Below, piece by piece: positions 32,788 through 40,173 of a stretch of DNA of 64,000 nt. Under the pieces are notes generated by a model, which saw only the letters and a list, made by a program, of their open reading frames with translations, was not told the origin of the DNA and searched no databases. Positions within the stretch are counted from its first letter, which is position 1; every line of letters begins with the position of its first letter. The DNA is from Novosphingobium sp. ZN18A2. GTDB taxonomy: Bacteria; Pseudomonadota; Alphaproteobacteria; Sphingomonadales; Sphingomonadaceae. The stretch is taken from positions 620,001-684,000 of the forward strand of contig NZ_CP136651.1 in assembly GCF_036784765.1 (NCBI RefSeq), in the 5' to 3' direction. Position numbers and translations under genes: made by a program.

Positions 32788-33936
32788 ATGGCAGGTTTCG
32801 ATGCGATGGACGATTTTCTTGGAGCGGCGCTGCGCGACGAAGGCGCGGCCTGGCCCGATGCATGGCGAGAGCCGCACATCCTGCCGGAAATCGCCGCGCG
32901 CATAAGGTTCCACGGCATCGCCCCCCTTCTTGCCGAACGGATTGCCGATGGGCGGGACTGGCCCCCGGCCATCGCGTCGGGCATCCGGGAGGAGGCGCGC
33001 CTTCAGGCCTTCTGGGAAGATTCGCACGCCGGCGCGGTCAGGGCGCTGCTGAAACGGCTTTCCGCATCGGGTGTCGAGGCACTCGCGATGAAGGGCACCG
33101 CGCTCGCCTATTCGGTTTACACCGAGCCGGGTGAGCGGCGCCGGGGCGATACCGACCTGCTGGTGCGAGAGCGCGATCTGGCCCTTGCGCGTTCGGCCTT
33201 GCGCGCGGCGGGGTTTGCCGCATCCGATCCGGTTATCGGCCTGTTGTTCCAGGAAAGCTGGCGGCTCGATACCGGGATGGGCTTCGTCCACACGATCGAC
33301 CTGCACTGGCGCGTCGTCGATGCGCCTGCCTTGCACGCGGCGGTGGATACGGAGGAATGTTTTGCGCGGGCCGTGTCCCTGCCGCGCCTGTGCGCGGAAG
33401 CGCGGGCGGTGGACCCGGTGCTGACCTTCGTCCAGTGCTGCATAAACCAGTCGTTGCACACCGCGCAGGGTTTCGGCGTGGGAGAAGACAGGGTCTTCGG
33501 CGGAAACCGGCTCGGCTGGGCGCGCGACAACGATCTGCTGCTGCGCACCTTTTCGGACGGCGAATGGCGCGACCTGTTGCGGATATGCGGGGCGCGCGGG
33601 CTTGGCCCGGCCTGCCTTTCGGGCATCCGGCTGGCCCGTCGCCATTTCGCCACGCCACTGCCCGCAAGCCCGATCGAAACGCTGGCGGCAATGCCGGCGG
33701 ATGGGGCCGCCGCGCGTTACCTGCGGCAGACCGGCAAGGCGGGGCGGTTCCTTTGCAATCTGGGCCAATGTGTGGGGCTTCGCCGCAAGGCGGGCTTCGC
33801 GGCCAGCTATCTTTTTCCCGATCGGCCGCGATTGCGCCCGCTGTTTCCGCAAAGCGAAAACGTGCCGCTTTTCGTCCTGCAGGCCCGCCGCCTCGCCAAC
33901 ATCGCGGCACGGCGTGCAAGGCGGCTTTTCGCATGA
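32788..33936 (+). CDS. Nucleotidyltransferase-fold protein of the lasso-peptide cluster
   Basis: A 382-residue protein of the NTP_transf_5 family. The key segment is [34 protein letters not shown] (about residues 96-129), with the GD-D metal-binding motif in RRGDTDLLV. Family members are frequent in RiPP and lasso clusters. In the pseudomycoidin cluster the homologue is reported to attach hexose to a phosphorylated C-terminal Ser. Here it leads a two-gene plus-strand unit and overlaps the exporter gene by four bases (ATGA). A role in tailoring the lasso peptide is inferred from the neighbours, including the HprK-like kinase at 35.9 kb. Confidence 0.82.
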   Translation: MAGFDAMDDFLGAALRDEGAAWPDAWREPHILPEIAARIRFHGIAPLLAERIADGRDWPPAIASGIREEARLQAFWEDSHAGAVRALLKRLSASGVEALAMKGTALAYSVYTEPGERRRGDTDLLVRERDLALARSALRAAGFAASDPVIGLLFQESWRLDTGMGFVHTIDLHWRVVDAPALHAAVDTEECFARAVSLPRLCAEARAVDPVLTFVQCCINQSLHTAQGFGVGEDRVFGGNRLGWARDNDLLLRTFSDGEWRDLLRICGARGLGPACLSGIRLARRHFATPLPASPIETLAAMPADGAAARYLRQTGKAGRFLCNLGQCVGLRRKAGFAASYLFPDRPRLRPLFPQSENVPLFVLQARRLANIAARRARRLFA

Positions 33937-35609
33937 ACCAGCTGCGCTTCCTGCTTGCCCGCGCCGCGCCTTATCGCACGGACCTGCTGCTTATCGGCAT
34001 CGTGACCGTGCTGGGTTCGCTCTCCACGCTGGCGATACCGTGGCTTGCCGGGCACCTGCTTGGCGGCGTGGTGGCCGAAAGCGGCGGGGTTGGGGCCGTG
34101 GTCGCGCTGTTGCTGGCCGCGCTGGCGACTACCACCGCGCTGAACGTTGCGGCTGCCATCCTGTCGGCCGTGGCGTCCGCCCGGATTCTTGCCGACTTGC
34201 GCCGGGATGTCCATGCGCACGTCGTCGCGCTGCCGACGGGATTCCACGATCGCAGCCGCCAGGGCGACCTGCTGGCGCTTATGACCTATGAGGTCGCCAG
34301 CCTCAGCCAGTTCCTTGCCGCGACGCTCGCCACTGCGCCGTCGATGCTGCTTACCGCAGGCGGGGCGGTGGTGCTTCTGTTCGTGATCGATCCTGTGGCG
34401 GCGCTGGCGATTCCCGTCCTCGTCCCCGCCTTCTACGTGCTGCTCAAGCTGGTCGGGCGCCGCCTGCGGTGGCTTTCGCGCGCGACGCGAAAGGCAGAGG
34501 CGATGCTGTTCGCCGAAGCCGAAAGCCACCTTGAGATATTGCCTGCCATCAAGGCTTTCGCCGCCGAGGACCGGCAGCAGGCCGCATACGATGCGCGGGT
34601 TGAGCGCGCGCGCCGTGCAAGCGTGGCGCAATCGCGCATCGACGCGGTGATCGGGCCGTCGATCGGGCTGGTGGCGGCGATTGCGGCAATTGCGGTCCTG
34701 GTGCTGGCGGGGCGGCAACTCGGCTCTGGCCAGGGCAATCCGTCGCAGGTGTTTAGCTTCCTGCTCTACGCCGCGCTGCTGACCCGGCCGATCGGCGCGC
34801 TTGCAGATGTCTACGGCCGATACCAGATCGCGCGCGGATCGCTTTCGCGCCTGCAGGCGGTGCTGCGCGAAAGGGCGGAGCCGGGGTTGAGCGCCACGGG
34901 TGAGCCCGGCCCCGTCCGCGGAGAGATTGCTTTCGAAGACGTGCATTTTGCCTATCCGGGGCGACCGAAGACGCTTGCGGGGGCCAGCTTCCGCGTCGCC
35001 GCCGGTGAAACCGTTGCCCTGGTCGGCGAAAACGGGGCGGGAAAGTCCACGCTGATCAGCCTGTTGATGCGGTTCTATGAACCGGGGGCCGGGCGGATAA
35101 TGCTGGACGGGATGGATATTGCGGCGATGCACGTGCAGTCCTTGCGCCGCCAACTGGGACTGGTTCCCCAGCGCGCGCTGCTGTTCAACGGATCGATCCG
35201 CGAAAACATCGCCTTCGGCCTGAAAGACGCAAGTGACGATCAGGTTGCGCAGGCCGCACGCATGGCGCAGGCGACAGATTTCATTTCCGCGCTGCCTAAA
35301 GGGTTGGCCACGCAGATCGGCGATCACGGCGTCAGGCTTTCGGGCGGGCAGCGCCAGCGGATCGCACTGGCGCGCGCGCTTGTCGCCGATCCGCCAGTGC
35401 TGATCCTGGACGAGGCGACCGCGATGTACGATCTGGATGGGGAGGCGGCCTTCGTCGAATCCTGCCGGAGCGCGCTGAAGGGCCGCACGGTGCTGATCAT
35501 CACGCACAGGCCGGCCAGCCTGGCGCTTGCCGACCGCGTCCTGTCCGTCGAAAGCGGGCAGGTGCGTGACCTTGCGGATGCCCCGCGCGCCGCGCCGCGC
35601 GACGGCTGA
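33933..35609 (+). CDS. ABC transporter, fused membrane and ATPase domains (lasso exporter)
   Basis: A 558-residue half transporter. Six transmembrane helices occupy about residues 1-300, starting LLLIGIVTVLGSLSTLAIPWLAG. The ATPase domain has Walker A VGENGAGKST (about 365-374), the Q-loop near VPQRALLFNG, the signature LSGGQRQRIALARAL and Walker B LILDEAT, then the H-loop IITHRPAS. There is no N-terminal C39 peptidase domain, as expected when a separate B2 protease cleaves the leader. It should export the mature lasso peptide and confer self-immunity. It converges on the PqqD-like gene with only 13 bases between stops. Confidence 0.92.
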   Translation: MNQLRFLLARAAPYRTDLLLIGIVTVLGSLSTLAIPWLAGHLLGGVVAESGGVGAVVALLLAALATTTALNVAAAILSAVASARILADLRRDVHAHVVALPTGFHDRSRQGDLLALMTYEVASLSQFLAATLATAPSMLLTAGGAVVLLFVIDPVAALAIPVLVPAFYVLLKLVGRRLRWLSRATRKAEAMLFAEAESHLEILPAIKAFAAEDRQQAAYDARVERARRASVAQSRIDAVIGPSIGLVAAIAAIAVLVLAGRQLGSGQGNPSQVFSFLLYAALLTRPIGALADVYGRYQIARGSLSRLQAVLRERAEPGLSATGEPGPVRGEIAFEDVHFAYPGRPKTLAGASFRVAAGETVALVGENGAGKSTLISLLMRFYEPGAGRIMLDGMDIAAMHVQSLRRQLGLVPQRALLFNGSIRENIAFGLKDASDDQVAQAARMAQATDFISALPKGLATQIGDHGVRLSGGQRQRIALARALVADPPVLILDEATAMYDLDGEAAFVESCRSALKGRTVLIITHRPASLALADRVLSVESGQVRDLADAPRAAPRDG

Positions 35610-35622
35610 ATCCAGCCGCGCG

Positions 35623-35907
35623 CTACGCCGCGCGCACCAGCAGGCCGCGTTCAAGCATGGCGCTGGCAAGGTCGTGGATGTCGCGCTCCGCCTCCGCGCG
35701 CCCAACATCGAATTCCGCCATGATCGCATCGCGGATTTCGTCCAGCGAGCACGCGTCCTCGCGGACAAGGTGCCATATACGGGTGCCGACCGCGTTCAGG
35801 CCGAAATAGGTGCCGCTTGCCAGGTTGAGCAGGATGAACTCCCCGCCCACCTCGCGCGATACGATATCGCAGGAGACAGCGAACCTTTCGGACGGATCGA
35901 TGGTCAT
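35623..35907 (-). CDS. PqqD-like lasso leader-binding protein (B1, RRE domain)
   Basis: A 94-residue PqqD-family protein. The winged-helix RiPP recognition element is visible as VSREVGGEFILLNLASGTYFGLNAVGTRIWHLV, followed by the helical part SLDEIRDAIMAEFDVGRAEAERDIHDLASAMLERGLL. In lasso systems with split B proteins, B1 binds the leader (YxxPxLxxxGxxxxxT) and delivers the precursor to B2 and C. The ATG at 35907 has a GAGGAG site just upstream and overlaps the kinase stop by four bases. It is the last gene of the minus-strand unit C-A-K-B1. Confidence 0.9.
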   Translation of the reverse strand: MTIDPSERFAVSCDIVSREVGGEFILLNLASGTYFGLNAVGTRIWHLVREDACSLDEIRDAIMAEFDVGRAEAERDIHDLASAMLERGLLVRAA

Positions 35908-36755
35908 GGTTTCTCCTCGCCAAGGCATTGTATAACCGTTGCGGTGATGGAAGGCAGTAAATCATACCGCCTTGGATAATCGAGCGTGTGGCATTGCACC
36001 GCTTCCGAAAGGCTTGCGATGCGATCGAAATGCCTGCGCAGCCGCTTGCGATCCTCCACGTCCAGTATGAAGGCGTGTTGCATCAACTGCACCATTGCCT
36101 CTGCCGGGGCGAGCTTGCGCAGCGTAACGCGGGTTGCCGTGCCGGGGCCGAGAAGGAAGATGCCCGCCAGCCGGGCGTCCCGATCGGAAAAGGGAAGGCA
36201 CCCGCTGGCCGCCATTTCCTGTTTCCTCCTTTGGTTCCCCCTGTCGCTTGCCTCGTCGCGCAGAAAGGCCGCGCTGTCGCGAAACAGCCGCAGGACCGGC
36301 CGGCCGGGCCTTACATGATAGCCGTCTTCCCGCTGGTCCAGCGACAACACGTCTTCGGTCAGGAACGGAAAGCCTGCCTTGGCGAACCCGGCGGCCAGCG
36401 TCGTCTTGCCGCGCCGCGATACGCCCATGAAGGCAACCGCCCGGCCCCCGATCCTTACCGCGCTGCCGTGCAGGTTCAGCGCACCAAGGTGATTGCCCAC
36501 CACGGGCACGACCGCGTTGTGGAATAACGTTTCGGTTTCGCCGCGCTTTGCCGGGCTTGCGGGAAATGCGCGAATTTCGCTGCCTGCGATATCGATCTCG
36601 AAATCGGCCTGTCCGGGAAAGCGCAGCAGGTATCCGTAATCGCGGCGATGGAACAGCGCAGCACAGTCGCCGCCAGGGGCGATCCATCTGTCGTAAGGGG
36701 CGTCTGCCAGCGGTTGCTGAACACGTGGCTGGTGCTGCACGAACCCGTTCAACAT
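35904..36755 (-). CDS. HprK-like serine kinase of the lasso-peptide cluster
   Basis: A 283-residue HPr-kinase-related protein. The C-terminal half carries Walker A GVSRRGKTTLA (residues 111-121), the preceding LNLHGSAVRIGGRAVAFM with the conserved His, and FLTEDVLSLD (about 130-139). Kinases of this type in paeninodin and related clusters phosphorylate the C-terminal Ser of the lasso precursor. A PTS role is unlikely, because there is no HPr gene here and the gene is coupled to the PqqD-like protein by ATGA. The precursor in this cluster ends in Lys, so the target residue is not obvious. Confidence 0.85.
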   Translation of the reverse strand: MLNGFVQHQPRVQQPLADAPYDRWIAPGGDCAALFHRRDYGYLLRFPGQADFEIDIAGSEIRAFPASPAKRGETETLFHNAVVPVVGNHLGALNLHGSAVRIGGRAVAFMGVSRRGKTTLAAGFAKAGFPFLTEDVLSLDQREDGYHVRPGRPVLRLFRDSAAFLRDEASDRGNQRRKQEMAASGCLPFSDRDARLAGIFLLGPGTATRVTLRKLAPAEAMVQLMQHAFILDVEDRKRLRRHFDRIASLSEAVQCHTLDYPRRYDLLPSITATVIQCLGEEKP

Positions 36756-36798
36756 CGCGTGTCTTGCGCCGGTGCATCGACAAGGCTGCGCCGGAAAT

Positions 36799-36822
36799 CG
36801 GGCCTGCGCGGAAACAGGCCCG
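36799..36822. other. Hairpin between lasso precursor and kinase genes
   Basis: CGGGCCT (36799-36805) and AGGCCCG (36816-36822) form a perfect 7-base-pair stem with a 10-base loop. It lies in the 129-base gap downstream of the precursor stop, the only sizeable gap in the minus-strand unit. It could stabilise or partly terminate the mRNA so that the precursor is made in excess over the kinase and B1. There is no U-run, so it is not a standard terminator. The structure is seen; its function is a guess. Confidence 0.35.
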
Positions 36823-36884
36823 GTGTTACGCGGGGAAGGGCGGCTTGCACCGTCCCGCGCCTTGATGCCGGCTTTCCCGGTCGA

Positions 36885-37034
36885 TCACTTGGGGCCGCGT
36901 TTCGCGACGTTGCCATCGCCCAGATCGCCCGAACTGCCGCCGGTAAGGTTGCGCACCGATCCGAACACCGTCAGTTCGGGCCGGACATAGCGCGACCTGG
37001 TGTTTTGCCCGTCGTTCTGCTTGCGGGGAGTCAT
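36885..37034 (-). CDS. Lasso peptide precursor (A)
   Basis: A 49-residue precursor. The leader ends in YVRPELTVFGSVRNLT (residues 16-31), matching the B1-recognised pattern YxxPxLxxxGxxxxxT. With the conserved Thr at position -2, cleavage falls after Gly32 and the core is GSSGDLGDGNVAKRGPK, 17 residues. Gly33 could form an isopeptide bond with Asp40, core position 8, giving an eight-residue ring; Asp37 at position 5 is too close. The tail is GNVAKRGPK, without aromatic residues, so any steric plug would have to be Lys, Arg or Asn. The ATG at 37034 lies five bases after the cyclase stop. The open frame upstream of this ATG is in the cyclase gene. Confidence 0.9.
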   Translation of the reverse strand: MTPRKQNDGQNTRSRYVRPELTVFGSVRNLTGGSSGDLGDGNVAKRGPK

Positions 37035-37039
37035 TATTC

Positions 37040-38947
37040 CTAATCCTTCACCGAAACGGATGTATTTGAATAGAAAGCGGAACTTGCGAATAGTCCCCAT
37101 ATCTCCCAGATCGAACTATCGTCAATCTCGGTGCTGCAATATTCGTCAAGAAGACGGTCTATTCCGGACTGGTTTACCAGTTGGCCGAAGCGTGCATCGT
37201 CCACCGTCCGGCATTGTAGCCGGATGGCATCGAAATGTCGGTGGAACGTCCCGTCGAAATAGGCCTTCGACGTGCGGTTGACGATTTCGGCGGGAAGGAT
37301 GCCTCGCAGCGACTGCCTGTGCGTGAACTTGCGCAGACCGCCGCGCAACCGGGTGTGTTCGGGCGTCGTGGCGCTGAATTCCATGAACCTGCGCGAAAGC
37401 ATCGGCTGCCTGCCTTCCGCGCCGCATCTGGCGAACTGGCGCGCCATGATTTCGTTGGCCAGCACGTTGAACGGCGATTTGACCGTGGCAAGCTTGTAGC
37501 GCAGGTGTTCAGGCGCGGCGGCCAGCTTGCGTTCATAGCGTTCGCGGCGGTGGGTCAGGTTTTCCCTGGCGGCCTTTGACAGCCAGAAGTGCGTTTGCAG
37601 CGGGCGAACCGGCCTTGCCCCGCCCAGCGGGCGCAGCGCCATGCGCACCCGCCGCGGAAGCAATTGCGCGATGCCGCGCCGCAGGAACAACTCCGCCGTG
37701 CGGCGCGCGCCAAGGTTCCGCGCATCGCAGCGCAGGCTTCTGGCAAGCCCGGCCCAGTCTCCCATGACAAGATGTTCGCGGTAATAGCGGGTATTGCCGT
37801 CAAGCCAGTTGTCGCCGCCGCTTCCCGAAACGATCACCCTGCTTCCGCCTTCCACGGCGGCCCTTGCAAGGCCGATGGCCATCGGGCCGTTGGGATAGAC
37901 GGGAAAATCGCAGTCGATCCGGGCCTGGTCCAGGAACCATTGCAGCGGCGGCTGGAACAGCGATTGTCTGGCGACAGTGCGGCCCAGGTGCCGTTCGACG
38001 GCCTCGACAAATTCCAGTTCGTCCGCCCCGCTGCCCGTCGGGCCTGCCAGGGTAAGGCCGGCAATGCCCGGCGCGGGAAGCGCGCCCGCCTTCAAAAGCC
38101 TGTCCGCAACGCAGAACAGCGATGAGGAATCGAGCCCGCCGCTCACTTCGAAGGCTAGGGCGCCGTTGCTGCGCGCCGCGCGTCGCACGCAATCGAACAG
38201 CACCGCCCGGTAATGTTCGGCATAGTCCTCGTCGCGTTTGTAAGTCACGCGCAGGTCGAGCGGGATCGTCCAGTATTCCTCTGTCGTCAGTTTTCCGCCA
38301 CCAGGCCGATCCCCCGAAAAGCGCAGGCTGTGGGCGGGTTCGAGCCGCATCAGGCCCGACCACACGGTTTCGTCGGACGTGTACCAGGCATCGGCCAGGA
38401 TTTCGGTGATGAAACCGGGGTTCGGTTCCGGCTGGCGCGGCAGCGCGGCGATGATCGCGGCCATGTCGGACGCGACAAGCAGGCAACCGTCCGCATGATG
38501 GTAATAAAGCGGGCGCAACCCGTCGTGATCGCGCGCGCAAAATGCCTCCCGGCGCCGTGCATCCCAGATCACGAAAGCGAATTCGCCGTCGATGTGGCGC
38601 GGACAATCCGTCCCCCATCGCTCATAGGCGCGCAGCACCAGTTCAGCATCCGAAGGGGAGCGCAAGCGTGCGCCGCAATCGCGCAGTTCGCCGCGCAGTT
38701 CGTCACGGTTGGCAAGGTATCCGTCTATCGCAAGGACGACACTGGAATCCTCGTTACCCAGCGGTTGGTATTCGGTGAGCGATTCGGGCGTGGTCCGCAT
38801 CATGCAATGGCCAATCGCGGCGCCGCCGGCGACATGATGCGCGATCCCGTCCGGCCCGCGATAGGCCATCGCGCCCGTCATCGCCCCGATCGTGGCACGT
38901 CCGGCGTCGCCGCCGTCCACCCGGATGACTGCCGCGATCCCGCTCAA
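37040..38947 (-). CDS. Lasso cyclase (asparagine synthase-like, C)
   Basis: A 635-residue asparagine-synthetase-B homologue that should adenylate the ring Asp side chain and close the macrolactam. The N-terminal glutaminase-like domain begins LSGIAAVIRVDGG and continues AYRGPDGIAHH. Residue 2 is Ser instead of the catalytic Cys of true glutaminases, as is usual for lasso cyclases. The ATP-binding motif is EVSGGLDSSSLF (about residues 266-277), with GSGGDNWLDG near 374. The start is a TTG at 38947, the only start that gives the conserved MSGI-type N-terminus. It precedes the precursor gene and is divergent from the B2 gene. Confidence 0.9.
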   Translation of the reverse strand: MSGIAAVIRVDGGDAGRATIGAMTGAMAYRGPDGIAHHVAGGAAIGHCMMRTTPESLTEYQPLGNEDSSVVLAIDGYLANRDELRGELRDCGARLRSPSDAELVLRAYERWGTDCPRHIDGEFAFVIWDARRREAFCARDHDGLRPLYYHHADGCLLVASDMAAIIAALPRQPEPNPGFITEILADAWYTSDETVWSGLMRLEPAHSLRFSGDRPGGGKLTTEEYWTIPLDLRVTYKRDEDYAEHYRAVLFDCVRRAARSNGALAFEVSGGLDSSSLFCVADRLLKAGALPAPGIAGLTLAGPTGSGADELEFVEAVERHLGRTVARQSLFQPPLQWFLDQARIDCDFPVYPNGPMAIGLARAAVEGGSRVIVSGSGGDNWLDGNTRYYREHLVMGDWAGLARSLRCDARNLGARRTAELFLRRGIAQLLPRRVRMALRPLGGARPVRPLQTHFWLSKAARENLTHRRERYERKLAAAPEHLRYKLATVKSPFNVLANEIMARQFARCGAEGRQPMLSRRFMEFSATTPEHTRLRGGLRKFTHRQSLRGILPAEIVNRTSKAYFDGTFHRHFDAIRLQCRTVDDARFGQLVNQSGIDRLLDEYCSTEIDDSSIWEIWGLFASSAFYSNTSVSVKD

Positions 38948-39044
38948 CGCGCGGTCCCCGGACCGGATGGCGCAACAGGCGTGGCACCGGCCGTGGGCGC
39001 GTGCGGCACCGGCGCGGGGCTTGCTCCGGACAGCGAAAGCGCGA

Positions 39045-39596
39045 ATGAAGGCGGGCATGGGCATCCCCGCGACCTGGACCGATGCGGACGGAAACGCGCG
39101 CTGGCGGGCCGCCGCTTCGCCGCGCTTCTGGCTGGCGGCAGGACGTGCGCTGCTCGAACTTCTGCGCGCGCGGATCGCGCTATCGCGCCTTGACGTGGCC
39201 GATATCGAACGCCTGAACGATGCGTCCGCGCGCAAGGGGAGGCAGGCCGGGCAGGGCGGCCGGGCGGATGCGCAAGTCGCGAACCTTGTCGGCTTCGTCG
39301 TGCCGCGCATCGCGCGCCGCGTTCCGTGGCGGTCCGATTGCCTGGTGCAGGCGATGGCTGCACGGCGATGGATGCTGTCACGCGGAATCGCCACGCGGAT
39401 AGCCATCGGGGTCGACAAGCCGGCGCCGGGCGATTTCGAATCGCATGCCTGGTTGCTGCATGGAGACGCGATCGTGACCGGCGGAGACATCCGCCGCTAT
39501 CACCCGATGGTCGGGCATGCGCCTGCCGACGATCCCGGTGCCGGCGATCCCGGTGCCGCCGGGCAACGCGGGACGAGGTGCGATCCGGCGGACTGA
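39045..39596 (+). CDS. Lasso leader protease (transglutaminase-like, B2)
   Basis: A 183-residue cysteine protease homologue that should remove the leader peptide. Catalytic residues are in VPWRSDCLVQAMAARRWML (Cys99), FESHAWLLHGD (His134 and probably Asp141), with RGIATRIAIGV between them, matching the B2 pattern. The start is uncertain: ATG at 39045 or 39057, while the open frame runs further back. Unlike the other core genes it is on the plus strand, divergent from the cyclase, with under 100 bases between starts. The last 35 codons contain a 15-base tandem repeat encoding DPGAG DPGAA and are unlikely to be essential. Confidence 0.88.
   Translation: MKAGMGIPATWTDADGNARWRAAASPRFWLAAGRALLELLRARIALSRLDVADIERLNDASARKGRQAGQGGRADAQVANLVGFVVPRIARRVPWRSDCLVQAMAARRWMLSRGIATRIAIGVDKPAPGDFESHAWLLHGDAIVTGGDIRRYHPMVGHAPADDPGAGDPGAAGQRGTRCDPAD
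39530..39559 (+). repeat. 15-base tandem duplication in the B2 gene
   Basis: CGATCCCGGTGCCGG (39530-39544) is followed directly by CGATCCCGGTGCCGC (39545-39559), 14 of 15 bases identical. It adds five codons in frame to the non-conserved C-terminus of the B2 protein and looks like a recent slippage event. Confidence 0.7.
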
Positions 39597-39805
39597 CGGA
39601 CTTCACCGGCGTCTGGTGCCGCGTCGTCCGGGGGCTCCCCGCCTTGCCACGATCGGGGCAAACCGCCTGTGTCGGATCAATCATTTATTGCATTTTTCAT
39701 GTAATGGCGGATATCAATATGCCGGTATTATATTGAAGCAGGATCGTCTTCGGCAGGAAATTAATGCCATTTCGGATGAAATTTGCGGGATCTGGAGATT
39801 TCTAC

Positions 39806-40138
39806 ATGAATTTTACGCACCTGATGGCAATTGCGGCGGCTGGCTGCCTCGCCATTGCCCCCGTCGCTGCCGAGGCCGGCACACGTGCGAGTGCGTTTTC
39901 AGGCCATGCTTCCTTTTCCGCGCAGCCCGCGCCTTCGGGTACGTCCGGCAACCAGTCTCCGGCCGTGCGCAGCAATTCCTCGCGCGACGATGGCGATGAT
40001 GGCGCCGCTTATGATGACGACGATGGCCTGGGCTATGTCGTGAAGCATCATCGCCGCTTCCCCTACTGGGCGCTCGCCGCCATTGCGCTCGGCGCGCTGG
40101 GAATAGGTCTTACCGCGTCATCCCAGTCGAACGGCTGA
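39806..40138 (+). CDS. Hypothetical secreted/membrane protein with acidic stretch
   Basis: I do not recognise this 110-residue protein. It has a signal peptide (FTHLMAIAAAGCLAIAPVAAEA, cleavage probably after AEA at about residue 23), a Ser/Pro-rich stretch, an Asp-rich segment SRDDGDDGAAYDDDDGLGY, a basic HHRRF turn and a C-terminal transmembrane helix PYWALAAIALGALGIGLTAS. A GGAG site eight bases upstream supports the ATG at 39806. The 209-base region before it is AT-rich and may hold its promoter. It stands 35 bases before the O-antigen ligase-like gene and may be an EPS accessory factor. Confidence 0.7.
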   Translation: MNFTHLMAIAAAGCLAIAPVAAEAGTRASAFSGHASFSAQPAPSGTSGNQSPAVRSNSSRDDGDDGAAYDDDDGLGYVVKHHRRFPYWALAAIALGALGIGLTASSQSNG

Positions 40139-40173
40139 GCCCAACGGTTGATCGCGCGGACCGGTCGATTGCG

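Noticed and set aside
35904..36755. A true HPr kinase/phosphorylase of the PTS system
   Set aside because: No HPr or EIIA gene is adjacent and the gene is coupled to a PqqD-like protein in a lasso cluster.
37040..38947. Housekeeping asparagine synthetase B
   Set aside because: Residue 2 is Ser instead of the glutaminase Cys, and the gene is five bases from a lasso precursor, so it is a cyclase.
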